Shown here: in pieces, positions 8,825-17,544 of the stretch
Layout of the letters: each line of letters opens with the position of its first letter
How positions within the stretch are numbered: the first letter of the stretch is position 1
NCBI GenBank assembly: GCA_964465375.1
Contig: CAYXIJ010000017.1
Span: 1-52,418 of the forward strand
Direction: 5' to 3'
Source: CAJWKT01 sp964465375
GTDB lineage: Bacteria > Pseudomonadota > Gammaproteobacteria > Steroidobacterales > Rariloculaceae
DNA length: 52,418 bases
Position numbers and translations under genes: made by a program
Notes under the pieces: generated by a model
Database searches by the model: none
Seen by the model: only the letters and a program-made list of their open reading frames with translations
What the model was told of the DNA's origin: nothing

Positions 8825-9505
8825 ATGAACGAGGAAACAGATAAACCAGAAACCACCGTCGAGCACTCTGAAATGGAAATGGCCCAAAGATTTAGGGGCT
8901 TCCTGCCTGTTGTTGTGGACGTGGAAACTGGGGGATTTGAAGTAACTACAGATGCCCTGCTGGAAGTTGCCGCTGTGTTGCTTAAGTTCGATTTGCATGG
9001 AGATTTGACCCTCGGAGAATCGTACCACTATCATGTACAACCCTTTCCAGGGGCGCGGCTAGACCCGGCCTCACTTAAAGTAACTGGTATCGACCCGTTC
9101 CATCCCCTGAGGCCAGCCCTGGAAGAAAATGATGCACTGAAACGTATTTTCGAGGAAGTGCGTAAGGACGTTAAAAAACAACAATGCAACCGGGCAATCC
9201 TGGTCGGACACAATTCATTTTTTGATCTGCAATTTTTAAATGCAGCCGTAAAACGAGCAAATATCAAACGAAATCCGTTTCACCCCTTCTCTACTTTTGA
9301 TACAGCGACACTTGGTGGTGTAGCGCTTGGACAAACTGTGCTAGAGCACGCTGTCATTGCTGCAGGCCTGGAATGGAACAAAGAAAAGGCCCACTCGGCC
9401 GCCTATGACGCAGGTATTACTGCGAAACTATTTTGTGAAATCGTGAATCGCTTTAGAAACGTCTACGAAAAGAATATTTTTGTGCAAGAAAAAATGGATT
9501 CCTAA
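8825..9505 (+). CDS. rnt: Ribonuclease T
   Basis: A 226-residue DEDD-family 3'-5' exoribonuclease that matures the 3' ends of tRNA and other stable RNAs and turns over the tRNA CCA end. The four acidic residues and the catalytic His are present: VVDVETGG (Asp and Glu), HNSFFDLQF (Asp), and HSAAYDAGITAKL (His and Asp). The start ATG lies 10 bases after the aminopeptidase stop, so the two may be co-transcribed. The stop codon overlaps that of grxD on the opposite strand by four bases (9502-9505); rnt and grxD are also neighbours in E. coli. Confidence 0.95.
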   Translation: MNEETDKPETTVEHSEMEMAQRFRGFLPVVVDVETGGFEVTTDALLEVAAVLLKFDLHGDLTLGESYHYHVQPFPGARLDPASLKVTGIDPFHPLRPALEENDALKRIFEEVRKDVKKQQCNRAILVGHNSFFDLQFLNAAVKRANIKRNPFHPFSTFDTATLGGVALGQTVLEHAVIAAGLEWNKEKAHSAAYDAGITAKLFCEIVNRFRNVYEKNIFVQEKMDS

Positions 9506-9837
9506 TTTGTAATTTCTTGTTCGTTCGTTTCCGATTTTTCAATTAGCTGCTTAAGTTCACCAGATTCATGCAACTCCATGACAATGTCGCATCCGCCAAT
9601 CAGCTCGCCATCGATGTAGAGTTGCGGAAAAGTCGGCCAGTTTGAATACTCCTTGAGCCCTTCTCGGACTTCAGGATCTTCAAAAATATTCACGTAGGCA
9701 AATTCAGCGCCCACGGAACCTAAAATTCCGGCAGTCTGAGCAGAAAACCCACACTGGGGGAAATCCGGGGTTCCCTTCATATAAAGCAAGATTGGATGGC
9801 TATCTAGTTGTTGTTTAATACGTTCATTCACATTCAT
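9502..9837 (-). CDS. grxD: Monothiol glutaredoxin GrxD
   Basis: A CGFS-type glutaredoxin of 111 residues that binds or transfers [2Fe-2S] clusters together with BolA-type partners. The active site is PQCGFSAQ, preceded by ILLYMKG, and the later TFPQLYIDGELIGGCDI carries the glutathione-binding region. The ATG at 9837 gives an N-terminus equal in length to E. coli GrxD; an in-frame ATG at 9861 would add eight residues and cannot be excluded. It is convergent with rnt, and the stops overlap. Confidence 0.95.
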   Translation of the reverse strand: MNVNERIKQQLDSHPILLYMKGTPDFPQCGFSAQTAGILGSVGAEFAYVNIFEDPEVREGLKEYSNWPTFPQLYIDGELIGGCDIVMELHESGELKQLIEKSETNEQEITN

Positions 9838-9921
9838 ATAGCTACTGCCTTTAATTTTCATCTGGGGACCCTTAATAACTTAAGTGGCGGAAAAGTCAAG
9901 GTCACCTAGTTACAACAAACG

Positions 9922-9950
9922 TTGAATTATGTATATCTCTGCCCTATTCT
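9922..9950 (+). promoter_or_regulatory. Candidate sigma-70 promoter for the PuuD-like gene
   Basis: TTGAAT (9922-9927) and TATTCT (9945-9950) are spaced by 17 nt, each matching four of six consensus bases. They lie in the divergent region between grxD and the PuuD-like gene, about 80 bases before its ATG, which has a good GGAGG site. Confidence 0.4.
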
Positions 9951-10028
9951 TCTAGGCCGGCTGAGAAAAATATACTCGATCTAGGCCTAAATAACGTAAA
10001 TACATCACTCGTATCCGGAGGAAACCTA

Positions 10029-10646
10029 ATGAATCCACTGAGTACAATCAAGGGGACCTTGATATCTGGGCTTCTTATCGCCATCGCAATTGCACTCCTT
10101 CCTATAGAAGTCATACCCACAATATCATCCTCGGAATCAATCATCATATGGATCCATGTCCTAGCAGGGATCACCTGGATAGGGCTTTTGTATTATTTCA
10201 ATTTCATACAAGTGCCGGCGCTAGCGGAAGCAGCATCTGACGAAGGTGGTCCGGGAGGGGCGGGAATCACAAAATACGTTGCTCCAAAAGCGCTACTGTG
10301 GTTCCGCTGGGGGGCGGTAGTCACGTGGCTATCAGGCGCTGCCTTTCTTCTGCACAACGGAGATTTCCTTGGTGCATTCACCTTAGGTGCAATGGGGTCC
10401 GGGGGGAGCGGATCAGCTTATCAGGCAACCATTGGTATCGGTGCCTGGCTGGGCACGATTATGTTTTTCAATGTGTGGGTGTTGATCTGGCCTAATCAGA
10501 AAAAAGTCCTGGGTATCGTCGAGGCCTCTGCCGAGGAGATTGCCAAAGCGAGGAAAGTGGCGGGATTGGCATCAAGGACAAATACCATGCTATCCCTCCC
10601 TCTGATGATGAGCATGATTGGAGCGCATCACCAATACTTCGTGTAA
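10029..10646 (+). CDS. PuuD-like membrane protein (urate oxidase N-terminal domain family)
   Basis: A 205-residue integral membrane protein with about five hydrophobic segments. It matches the membrane domain of the PuuD urate hydroxylase family: WIHVLAGITWIGLLYYFNF near residues 40-60 holds the conserved His, followed by LWFRWGAVVTWLSGA. Family members proposed to oxidise urate carry an additional C-terminal cytochrome c domain; this protein stops after the membrane part, and no CxxCH is present. Its reaction is therefore uncertain, and the short form may serve a different respiratory or structural role. The ATG follows GGAGGAAACCTA. A strong terminator lies directly downstream. Confidence 0.72.
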   Translation: MNPLSTIKGTLISGLLIAIAIALLPIEVIPTISSSESIIIWIHVLAGITWIGLLYYFNFIQVPALAEAASDEGGPGGAGITKYVAPKALLWFRWGAVVTWLSGAAFLLHNGDFLGAFTLGAMGSGGSGSAYQATIGIGAWLGTIMFFNVWVLIWPNQKKVLGIVEASAEEIAKARKVAGLASRTNTMLSLPLMMSMIGAHHQYFV

Positions 10647-10670
10647 TAAGTTTTTTAATACTTTGATCGA

Positions 10671-10706
10671 AACCCGGAAGGGCTACCTTCCGGGTTTCTT
10701 TATTTC
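10671..10706 (+). terminator. Rho-independent terminator
   Basis: A perfect 10-bp stem AACCCGGAAG (10671-10680) / CTTCCGGGTT (10687-10696) with a 6-nt loop, followed by TCTTTATTT. It ends the PuuD-like transcript just before nadC. Confidence 0.88.
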
Positions 10707-10718
10707 GGCAGCACCATC

Positions 10719-11573
10719 ATGCCTGATATCCAAACCCCAACCTCATTGGGTATAAAAAAAATTGTGGCCCAGGCCCTTACAGAAGACATCGGCGATGGCG
10801 ACCTTACAACGGCATTCATGGACCCAGATAAAATCGCCGAGGGACAGATATATAGCAATGAAGAAGCTATTCTTTGTGGGAGCGCCTGGTTCAACGAGGT
10901 GTTCCGACAACTTCACTCCAAAATAGAGGTTCAGTGGCACCATGCTGATGGGGATAGGATTGAGGCGGGAACAATTATCTGCAAAGTGACTGGACCAGCC
11001 GGTGCATTGCTGAGTGGTGAACGCACGGCCTTAAATTTCTTGCAAATACTCTCAGGTACCGCAACCATAACCAGAAAATTCGTAGATGCTACGAATGGAA
11101 CGAAAACAAAAATACTTGATACTCGAAAAACTATTCCAGGTCTACGACTCGCACAAAAATACGCAGTACAATGCGGTGGCGCGGAAAATCATCGAATCGG
11201 ACTTTTCGACGGAATCCTTATAAAGGAAAATCACATCTTAGTTGCGGGAAGCATTACTACTGCAATTACTTTAGCGCGTAAAAAAATGCCTAATGTCTTT
11301 ATTGAAGTGGAGGCAGAAACTATTCCTCAAGTTAAAGAAGCGCTAGAAGCTGGTCCGGACCGTATCTTACTAGACAACATGACTACAGAAATGCACAGGC
11401 AAGCTGTCAAACTAAGAAATGCAACCCAAGGAAAGCGGGTTCAGCTCGAGGCTTCAGGCGGCATAGATCTTGATAACATCAATCAAGTTGCAAAGACAGG
11501 CGTAGATTATATTTCCGTCGGCGAAATCACTAAGAATGTAAAAGCAATCGATATCTCAATGCGATTTATGTAA
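10719..11573 (+). CDS. nadC: Quinolinate phosphoribosyltransferase (decarboxylating)
   Basis: A 284-residue cytosolic enzyme that converts quinolinate and PRPP into nicotinate mononucleotide, CO2 and PPi in de novo NAD synthesis. Family signatures are present in order: LTEDIGDGDLTT near the N-terminus, SGERTALNFLQILSGTAT at about 105-120, the quinolinate-binding DTRKTIPGLR, GGAENHRIGLFDGILIKENH, and the barrel-closing EASGGIDLDNI and VDYISVGEITK. No Shine-Dalgarno is obvious. It stands alone between a terminator and the convergent proC gene. Confidence 0.96.
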   Translation: MPDIQTPTSLGIKKIVAQALTEDIGDGDLTTAFMDPDKIAEGQIYSNEEAILCGSAWFNEVFRQLHSKIEVQWHHADGDRIEAGTIICKVTGPAGALLSGERTALNFLQILSGTATITRKFVDATNGTKTKILDTRKTIPGLRLAQKYAVQCGGAENHRIGLFDGILIKENHILVAGSITTAITLARKKMPNVFIEVEAETIPQVKEALEAGPDRILLDNMTTEMHRQAVKLRNATQGKRVQLEASGGIDLDNINQVAKTGVDYISVGEITKNVKAIDISMRFM

Positions 11574-11620
11574 CCCATCCAGCCAGGCAAATGACTTGGC
11601 CAACGCTTTTTTTATCCCCC

Positions 11621-12457
11621 CTACTCCAACTCTTGTCCACGGTTGTTCGCGGCCCGAACGGCTTTCTTCAAAAGCGTACTAAAAGCATCACTCCCCATTA
11701 AAACCTCAAGAGCAGCAGCGGTTGTACCGCCAGGGCTGGTTACCTGTTCTCTAAGTTCAACTGCTCCGCTTTCCACCTGCATAGCGTAAGCACCGGCGCC
11801 AGCCACAGTCACCTCGGCTAACTGCTTAGCTAACTTTTCTTCCAGGCCTACTTCAATCCCAGCCTCGGTCAGCCCCTCAATAAGTAGAAACACATACGCA
11901 GGCCCACTTCCAGAAACAGCGGTCACAGCATTCATCATGTCCTCTTTTTCCAGCCAAGCTATCTCCCCGATAGCGGCCATCAAATCTCCCACTAGCTTTC
12001 GTTGACTGGACTGAATATTTGAATTGGGACAAAGTGCTGTTATTCCTTGTTGGATCGCGGCCGGCATGTTGGGCATCGCACGCACAAATGCAACACCCTT
12101 GCCCAAGATGTTTTCATAGAAACTAATCGGCTTTCCAGCCGCAACCGAGAGAAAGATTGTTCCGCCATCTGCTAACCCACGGTAAGCAGGCAGCAATGCT
12201 TCTAAATTTTGTGGTTTCACAGCAAATACAATGAGATCTACATTGAACCCCTCTAGGGCCCCACTTAGCTCTGTACTAGCAGAAACATTTAATGATTGTG
12301 CAGAACTAATGGCACTGGCTTCCCGGTCCACAACCCGAAGACGTTTGCGATCTACGCCACGGGCAAGCCAACCGCATAGTAAAGCCTGACCCATATTTCC
12401 ACAGCCCACCAAAATAATATTCGTGTCCATTCTGATCTCTGGAGCTACGGTGCTCAC
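11621..12457 (-). CDS. proC: Pyrroline-5-carboxylate reductase
   Basis: Last step of proline biosynthesis: NAD(P)H-dependent reduction of 1-pyrroline-5-carboxylate. The N-terminal Rossmann motif VGCGNMGQA and the C-terminal signature (AVSGSGPAYVFLLIEGL, then QVTSPGGTTAAALEVL) are intact. The GTG at 12457 overlaps the stop of the symporter gene by four bases and has a GGTGGAG site close upstream; ATG 12430, nine codons later, fits the family N-terminus equally well. The overlap suggests co-transcription with the symporter. Confidence 0.95.
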   Translation of the reverse strand: MSTVAPEIRMDTNIILVGCGNMGQALLCGWLARGVDRKRLRVVDREASAISSAQSLNVSASTELSGALEGFNVDLIVFAVKPQNLEALLPAYRGLADGGTIFLSVAAGKPISFYENILGKGVAFVRAMPNMPAAIQQGITALCPNSNIQSSQRKLVGDLMAAIGEIAWLEKEDMMNAVTAVSGSGPAYVFLLIEGLTEAGIEVGLEEKLAKQLAEVTVAGAGAYAMQVESGAVELREQVTSPGGTTAAALEVLMGSDAFSTLLKKAVRAANNRGQELE

Positions 12458-13740
12458 AACTCCACCCCCGATGAAGTCTTCACTTTTGGAGAATCAAGTG
12501 TGACGTTTGGGTCATTAAAAGTCTCGATATCCAATGCACCTTCTGTCCTAGCAACAAAACAGGTAACTGCACCATCTCCAGCGATATTCACCGACGTACG
12601 CAACATATCTAATAACCGGTCAATACCAATAATTAGCGCAATACCTTCAACCGGAAGGCCGACCTGCCCAAGCACCATAGCCAACATAATAAGGCCAGCA
12701 CTAGGCACAGCTGCTGTACCAATCGAAGCAAGCGTAGCGGTAAGAATAACTGTCAGATAATCAGCAAAAACCAGGTCAAATCCGTATACATTCGCAACAA
12801 ATACGGTAGCAACGCCCTGCATGATAGCAGTGCCATCCATATTAATTGTAGCGCCCAGGGGCACGGTGAAAGCGGCAACCGAATTGTCTACTCCGAGGCG
12901 AGCCTTGAGGGTATTCAATGTAACGGGGATAGTGGCACTAGAAGACGACGTACTAAAAGCAAAAGACATGGCTGCCCGCATCTTCAAAAGGAAGGCTATG
13001 GGACGCAGCCCAGCAACCCTAAGTAGAGCAGTGTAGGTTAGTGCCAGATGCAACAATAGGGCAGCAGTTACTGCCAAAAAATAACCGGCCAACGGTCCCA
13101 ATATATCAATGCCCTGATTAGCAAAAGTTCGAGATATTAGGGCGAAGACACCAACTGGTGCCGTTCTGATCACCAAAAAAACCATCTTCATGATTACTTC
13201 GTTCAAATCATTGAAAAAGTTCAACACGTGACGTCCACGCTCTCCGGCCAATGTGATAGAAAAACCAAGGAGCAGTGCAAAGACAATTATTTGTAACATT
13301 TGCGCATCTGCCATAGCCGCAACCGGATTGTCCGGGACCATGCCGATCAAAACCTCGCTGAAAGAAGGTGGTTCAGCCGTCTCAAAAGTAACCTCACCAG
13401 ACAACTCAAACCCCTCGCCCGGAGAAAACAAATTGGCGATGCCCAGCGCGAGCATGATGGCAATGGCAGTAGTCATCAGATAGAGCAGCAGCGTTTTCCC
13501 TCCAACTCGCCCTAAAGCCCGGAGATCGCCAAGCGAAGTGACCCCGCACACGAGCGAAACAAGAACCAGAGGCACCACCATCATTTTTAGTGCTGCGATA
13601 AAAATCTGTCCAATTATGTAGAAAACTCCATCAACGAGGAACTCGTTGATCACCCCATCGGGATCCCCTAACAGGTTCAGCAAAACCCCGAGCACTATGC
13701 CAGCACCCATCGCAATCACGATGCGTTGTGTGAAACTCAT
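12454..13740 (-). CDS. Sodium/proton:dicarboxylate symporter family protein (SDF/DAACS)
   Basis: A 428-residue secondary transporter of the GltP/DctA/GltPh family. The first re-entrant loop shows the serine-rich STSSSSATIPVTL, and the substrate/sodium site appears as PLGATINMDGTA (the conserved NMDGT). The last third contains IGTAAVPSAGLIML and the substrate-contact helix IDRLLDMLRTSVNIAGD. Arg in this final helix region is typical of acidic-substrate carriers, so glutamate, aspartate or C4-dicarboxylates are likely. ATG 13740 is preferred because it starts the family's normal N-terminus; GTG 13773 would add 11 residues. It overlaps proC by four bases. Confidence 0.9.
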   Translation of the reverse strand: MSFTQRIVIAMGAGIVLGVLLNLLGDPDGVINEFLVDGVFYIIGQIFIAALKMMVVPLVLVSLVCGVTSLGDLRALGRVGGKTLLLYLMTTAIAIMLALGIANLFSPGEGFELSGEVTFETAEPPSFSEVLIGMVPDNPVAAMADAQMLQIIVFALLLGFSITLAGERGRHVLNFFNDLNEVIMKMVFLVIRTAPVGVFALISRTFANQGIDILGPLAGYFLAVTAALLLHLALTYTALLRVAGLRPIAFLLKMRAAMSFAFSTSSSSATIPVTLNTLKARLGVDNSVAAFTVPLGATINMDGTAIMQGVATVFVANVYGFDLVFADYLTVILTATLASIGTAAVPSAGLIMLAMVLGQVGLPVEGIALIIGIDRLLDMLRTSVNIAGDGAVTCFVARTEGALDIETFNDPNVTLDSPKVKTSSGVEL

Positions 13741-13773
13741 GGAACTGAAAACTATCCCTTCCCGTCTCAGCAC

Positions 13774-14125
13774 GCAAGCGCTATCCGGTAACTAGGGAAA
13801 CCCAAAGAGTCCTGCTTAGAGACATCAAAAGGTGTGCAATCTACCGAGGGACTCAAACAAAGTAATGGGGAAAAAGCTTAAAAACACAAAATAGGCACAA
13901 ATTTGTTTCTCTATTTTGCCGCCAAGAGGATCTTATTATTTTAATTTATTTGTTTTAAATCAATACTATATAATGTAATTCTCAAGTTAAGTTTTGATAA
14001 AACCAGAAAAGCTCATTAGAATTGGTTATCATCCGCAGTCCGTTTAGTCTCCGAAGACCGGAGATCTTATAAACGTGATGCTTTATATAACACTGAAAAC
14101 ATTAGAAGTTAGGGAGAGACAAATT
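13774..14125. other. 352-bp intergenic region
   Basis: Non-coding gap between the divergently transcribed symporter and YceI genes. It is AT-rich at 13870-14010. It holds one candidate promoter (listed separately) and a perfect 6-bp hairpin, TCTCCG (14048-14053) / CGGAGA (14059-14064), in what would be the YceI leader, too far from the ATG to mask the ribosome binding site. No small gene or RNA family was recognised. Confidence 0.5.
13946..13974 (+). promoter_or_regulatory. Candidate promoter for the yceI gene
   Basis: A perfect TATAAT (13969-13974) in very AT-rich DNA has only a poor -35 (TTATTT, 13946-13951) at 17-nt spacing. It would give a leader of about 145 nt. Confidence 0.35.
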
Positions 14126-14710
14126 ATGAACTACGCAAAATTTCTTGGTGCGGTAGCGCTACTGATACTTTCTGTCAATGCCAGCGCTGAGAACTATGGG
14201 CTCGACATGGGTCACTCACGAATCTGGTTCGATGTTGATCATCAAGGCTATTCTATGATGGTCGGTAGATTCTCAGAATTCGGCGGAACAATCGATTACG
14301 ATGCGGATAACCCAAGTGCAAGCTCCGTAGACATTACCATCGCTGCAGACAGTGTAGATATGTTTCATGATGGCCTAAATGATCACCTAAAACGAGAAGA
14401 GCCTAGAATGGATTTCTTCGGTGTCACGACATATCCGGAAGCACGGTTTGTCAGTACAAACGTAGAAGATACAGGCAATGGAAGCATGGTAATAACGGGA
14501 GACCTAACAATGTTAGGGCAAACTCATCCAGTAACTTTGGATGCCGTCCTCAACAAGACCGGAGAAACCCGAAGTGGCGCCGCAAAGGTAGGCTTCAGTG
14601 CGACAGGCAGTATTGACCGAACCCAGTATGGAATGGGTTTTGGGGTACCAGCTATCGGAGCCGAAGTTGGTTTGCGCATAGAGATTGAGGCTGTTGCTTC
14701 TGGCGATTAA
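14126..14710 (+). CDS. YceI family periplasmic protein
   Basis: A 194-residue secreted lipocalin-like protein. The N-terminus MNYAKFLGAVALLILSVNASA is a clear Sec signal ending in an ASA cleavage site. The mature protein starts with the family pattern DMGHSRIWFDVDHQGYSMMVGRF, and later has GDLTMLGQTHPVTLDA. YceI proteins bind long isoprenoid or other hydrophobic molecules in the periplasm; the ligand here is unknown. ATG 14126 is chosen over an upstream in-frame ATG (14075) because AGGGAGAG lies just before it and the signal peptide begins there. A strong terminator follows. Confidence 0.92.
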   Translation: MNYAKFLGAVALLILSVNASAENYGLDMGHSRIWFDVDHQGYSMMVGRFSEFGGTIDYDADNPSASSVDITIAADSVDMFHDGLNDHLKREEPRMDFFGVTTYPEARFVSTNVEDTGNGSMVITGDLTMLGQTHPVTLDAVLNKTGETRSGAAKVGFSATGSIDRTQYGMGFGVPAIGAEVGLRIEIEAVASGD

Positions 14711-14733
14711 TCTTTAGTGCACAAAAAAATAAT

Positions 14734-14765
14734 AAAGGGCTCAAGCTCAACTTGAGCCCTTTTTT
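14734..14765 (+). terminator. Rho-independent terminator after yceI
   Basis: A 12-bp perfect stem AAAGGGCTCAAG (14734-14745) / CTTGAGCCCTTT (14751-14762) with a 5-nt loop and a T-run. The A-rich left flank would allow some function on the opposite strand. Confidence 0.9.
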
Positions 14766-14816
14766 AATGTTAGCCCAGCAAGGCTTATAGAAAAAATCAA
14801 GTAAAGGCATGGACAA

Positions 14817-15215
14817 ATGGCAAGTGAGGTAAAACAAACCGATATCAAGATGAATGCTGATAACCTCTACCAAGAGGAGACTTTTACAGACCGGCGTGTA
14901 GGCACCATTCAAAGGCTGACGCCTGTCACTCCAAGCGGTCATAGAGATGATGCCCGCCCCGTGGTTTTCCTGGGTCAGACTCAAATTCTGACACCTGCAG
15001 GCACCCTTCCTTTGAGTTTTGAAGTGGATGCAGATTCGCTAGAAGACGCCATTGAAAAATTTGGAGATGGCGCCAAAAGTGCTGTCTCTGAAGCAATGGA
15101 GCGTCTCGAGGAGATGCGCCGAGAGGCAGCCTCCTCAATCATAGTTCCCGGAAGCGGCTCCCCACCAAGCGCTGGCGGCAATCCGCCCGGTAGTGGTGGC
15201 ATCCAGCTATCTTAG
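14817..15215 (+). CDS. Conserved hypothetical cytosolic protein
   Basis: A 132-residue soluble protein without signal or membrane segments. The N-terminal half (ENLYxEETFTDR-like, then VGTIQRLTPV and VVFLGQTQILTPAGTLPL) looks like a small beta-rich domain. The middle (residues 68-105) is an acidic, probably helical region, and the tail is rich in Gly, Pro and Ser. I recall similar uncharacterised proteins in other Gammaproteobacteria but cannot assign a function. It lies between the yceI terminator and the aldo/keto reductase gene, same strand. Confidence 0.68.
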   Translation: MASEVKQTDIKMNADNLYQEETFTDRRVGTIQRLTPVTPSGHRDDARPVVFLGQTQILTPAGTLPLSFEVDADSLEDAIEKFGDGAKSAVSEAMERLEEMRREAASSIIVPGSGSPPSAGGNPPGSGGIQLS

Positions 15216-15253
15216 AATACACTGCGTGAAAGAAATTTTTTCAGGAGATAAAA

Positions 15254-16210
15254 ATGGTCACACGACGCGACCTACTTAAATATACAGCTGCTGTCAGCAC
15301 TACAATACCCTTGCATGTCCGTCTATTGCAGGCACAGGAGAGGACCCTTATCAGTCGCATAATTCCTTCTACTGGAGAAGAACTGCCGATAGTAGGTCTA
15401 GGAAGCTCTGCCACCTTTAGCGAGATAGCTACCTCGGAAGACGTTAGCGCCCTAAGTGAAGTCATGCGCACACTAGTGGAAAATGGCGGGGCATTATTTG
15501 ACACTGCGCCCAGTTATGGGGGTGGGGTGTCCGAAAAAGTAGCCGGACAAATTGTCAATGAACTGGGACTGCAGAGTAGGATTTTCTGGGCCACAAAAGT
15601 GAATGTTGCTGGACGACGGCGAGGTGGTACAGCAGATCCCTCGCAGGCCAGAGCACAGATCGAGGCGTCCTTTGAAAGGATTGACAAATCACCAATCGAT
15701 TGCATCCAGGTGCATAACCTGGGCGATCCCCCCACACAACTGGGGATACTAAAAGACCTTAAAGCAGAGGGGCGCGTGCGTTACATCGGTATAACATCAA
15801 CCAATGAAAGTCGTTATCCGGATCTCGCACAAATCATGCGTGATGAGCCAATTGATTTCATCGGAATCGATTACGCAGTTGACAATAGAGAAGCGGAAGA
15901 CATGATCCTGCCGTTGGCGCAAGATCAAGGAATCGGCGTGCTTGTCTACGCACCCTTTGGGCGAACACGGCTGTGGAGTAGGGTAGCGGGTCGTCAGGTT
16001 CCGGACTGGGCTGAAGAATTTGATGCAACTACCTGGGCCCAGTTTTTTATCAAATATGTAACCGCTAACCCGGCGATTACAGTAGTAACGCCGGCAACGA
16101 GTACGGCCCATCACATGCTGGACAATCTTGGTGGGGGTATGGGGCAGTTACCCAATGAAGCTATGAAACGGAGAATGATAGAGTTCGTGAGCGCCCTGCC
16201 TTCCGCTTGA
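15254..16210 (+). CDS. Tat-exported aldo/keto reductase
   Basis: A 318-residue aldo/keto reductase barrel carrying a twin-arginine leader (TRRDLLKYTAAV at residues 3-14, cleavage probably near LLQAQ). Catalytic-tetrad positions are recognisable: DTAPSYG (Asp and Tyr), WATKVN (Lys) and CIQVHNLGD (His). AKRs bind NADPH and Tat exports folded proteins, so a cofactor-loaded enzyme could work in the periplasm, where NADPH is not regenerated; the role is therefore unclear. An AGGAG site precedes the ATG. The next gene also encodes an exported version of a normally cytosolic enzyme family. Confidence 0.85.
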   Translation: MVTRRDLLKYTAAVSTTIPLHVRLLQAQERTLISRIIPSTGEELPIVGLGSSATFSEIATSEDVSALSEVMRTLVENGGALFDTAPSYGGGVSEKVAGQIVNELGLQSRIFWATKVNVAGRRRGGTADPSQARAQIEASFERIDKSPIDCIQVHNLGDPPTQLGILKDLKAEGRVRYIGITSTNESRYPDLAQIMRDEPIDFIGIDYAVDNREAEDMILPLAQDQGIGVLVYAPFGRTRLWSRVAGRQVPDWAEEFDATTWAQFFIKYVTANPAITVVTPATSTAHHMLDNLGGGMGQLPNEAMKRRMIEFVSALPSA

Positions 16211-16278
16211 TAGAAAAATGGGTGAGATCTGATAATTAGGGCTTTTTCATATCTTAAGTAAGAAGACAAGGGGAAACC

Positions 16279-17454
16279 ATGAAACGCACACTAATAATGT
16301 TTACGCTGACACTCCTAGTGAGCCCTTTGGCTGCATTAGCCCAGTCGGATACCAATATGAACACTGTACAGCCATTTAAGCTTGGCACCTTTGAAATACA
16401 TGGTGATACTCGTATCGGCATTGTTCTAGATGATGAACTTATTGTAGAGCTGGACGCAGCCAACCGGGCACTGGAGCGCAATCCCGCTTATCCAGCGATA
16501 CCAATGCCAAAAAACATGCGCGAACTGATCAGTCGGTATGAGTATGGCCTGAAATACAGACTGTATGAAATTGTTGACAATCTGAGCACTAATGATGGCC
16601 TTGTTTCGGAATCACAGCCAAATTTTGTTCACGATGTAAGGCAAGTTCGTACACTGGCCCCGCTGATGCCAGGAAAAATGCTCAACGCTGCTGTTAATTT
16701 CTACAGCCATGTTGAAGAGGGAGGTACTCTCGAGCAGCAAAGGGCCGCAGCAGAGGAACGCCGCAGAACTCGAGGTGTCCCCTATCTATTCATTAAGCCG
16801 ACTGAGGGCGCCATCATTGGAAACGGTGACGCTGTCGTGCTGCCATACGGAAGAAATCGCATTGATTGGGAAGTAGAGCTTGCCATTGTTATCGGCCGAA
16901 CCGCGAAATATGTCCCGGCTACAGAAGCACAGGATTACATCTTCGGGTACATGGTTAGCATAGATATCTCTGACCGAGGTGGTCGTCCACCTGATTCACG
17001 CCCAGGATCGGATTGGTTTGTCGGGAAGGGACACGACACCTTTGCTCCTCTGGGCCCATGGATCGTGCCGAAAGAATTCTATGGAGACCCCATGGTGCGG
17101 CTACGACAAAGACTAAGTCTTGGTGATGAAGTAATGCAAGATGCAGGACCCGGTGACATGATCCACTCAATTTACGAACTGATCGAATATGGGTCCTCCA
17201 TCATCACCCTTTTTCCAGGTGACGTACTCAATAACGGTACATCTGGCGGTACGGGTGCGGGAACGGCATATCGTGGTGAGCGCCGGTTTTTACAGCCCGG
17301 CGAAACCATCGTGGCTACTATTGAAGGCATAGGTACTCTTACCTTGCCGGTAGAAGCTGAGGGAACCCCGGACCCTGGCACCGGCTCTTATCTACCAGCA
17401 GATATGAATGGACCAACTGCCAGTAATGCTCCGCCTGCTTCAAATGCTCGTTAG
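16279..17454 (+). CDS. Exported fumarylacetoacetate hydrolase family protein
   Basis: A 391-residue protein with a Sec signal peptide (MKRTLIMFTLTLLVSPLAALA, cleavage before QSD) followed by an FAH-type domain. The family metal/active-site signature is present: GDAVVLPYG, then DWEVELAIVIGR, then FGYMVSIDISDRGG. Later GTSGGTGAG corresponds to the usual substrate-loop Thr/Gly motif. FAH-family enzymes hydrolyse or decarboxylate acylpyruvates and related dicarboxylic acids; here this would happen in the periplasm. AGGGGA precedes the ATG. The gap to the aldo/keto reductase gene is 68 bases, so they may be co-expressed. Confidence 0.83.
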   Translation: MKRTLIMFTLTLLVSPLAALAQSDTNMNTVQPFKLGTFEIHGDTRIGIVLDDELIVELDAANRALERNPAYPAIPMPKNMRELISRYEYGLKYRLYEIVDNLSTNDGLVSESQPNFVHDVRQVRTLAPLMPGKMLNAAVNFYSHVEEGGTLEQQRAAAEERRRTRGVPYLFIKPTEGAIIGNGDAVVLPYGRNRIDWEVELAIVIGRTAKYVPATEAQDYIFGYMVSIDISDRGGRPPDSRPGSDWFVGKGHDTFAPLGPWIVPKEFYGDPMVRLRQRLSLGDEVMQDAGPGDMIHSIYELIEYGSSIITLFPGDVLNNGTSGGTGAGTAYRGERRFLQPGETIVATIEGIGTLTLPVEAEGTPDPGTGSYLPADMNGPTASNAPPASNAR

Positions 17455-17471
17455 CATTATTTTTAAACTGT

Positions 17472-17504
17472 AGCAGAGTCTCACTAAACCCGCGGGGCTC
17501 TGCT
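17472..17504 (+). terminator. Hairpin downstream of the FAH-family gene
   Basis: An 11-bp stem (nine Watson-Crick and two G-U pairs) formed by 17472-17482 and 17494-17504 with an 11-nt loop. There is no T-run, so it may be a weak or Rho-assisted terminator or an mRNA-stabilising structure. A second short inverted repeat, CAGCTT (17513-17518) / AAGCTG (17527-17532), lies 12 bases before the next ATG. Confidence 0.4.
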
Positions 17505-17544
17505 TCAACTTGCAGCTTAATAATTAAAGCTGACTCACTTTCGC

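Noticed and set aside
11581..11613. Possible terminator between nadC and proC
   Set aside because: There is a T-run at 11607-11613, but the preceding inverted repeat gives only four base pairs.
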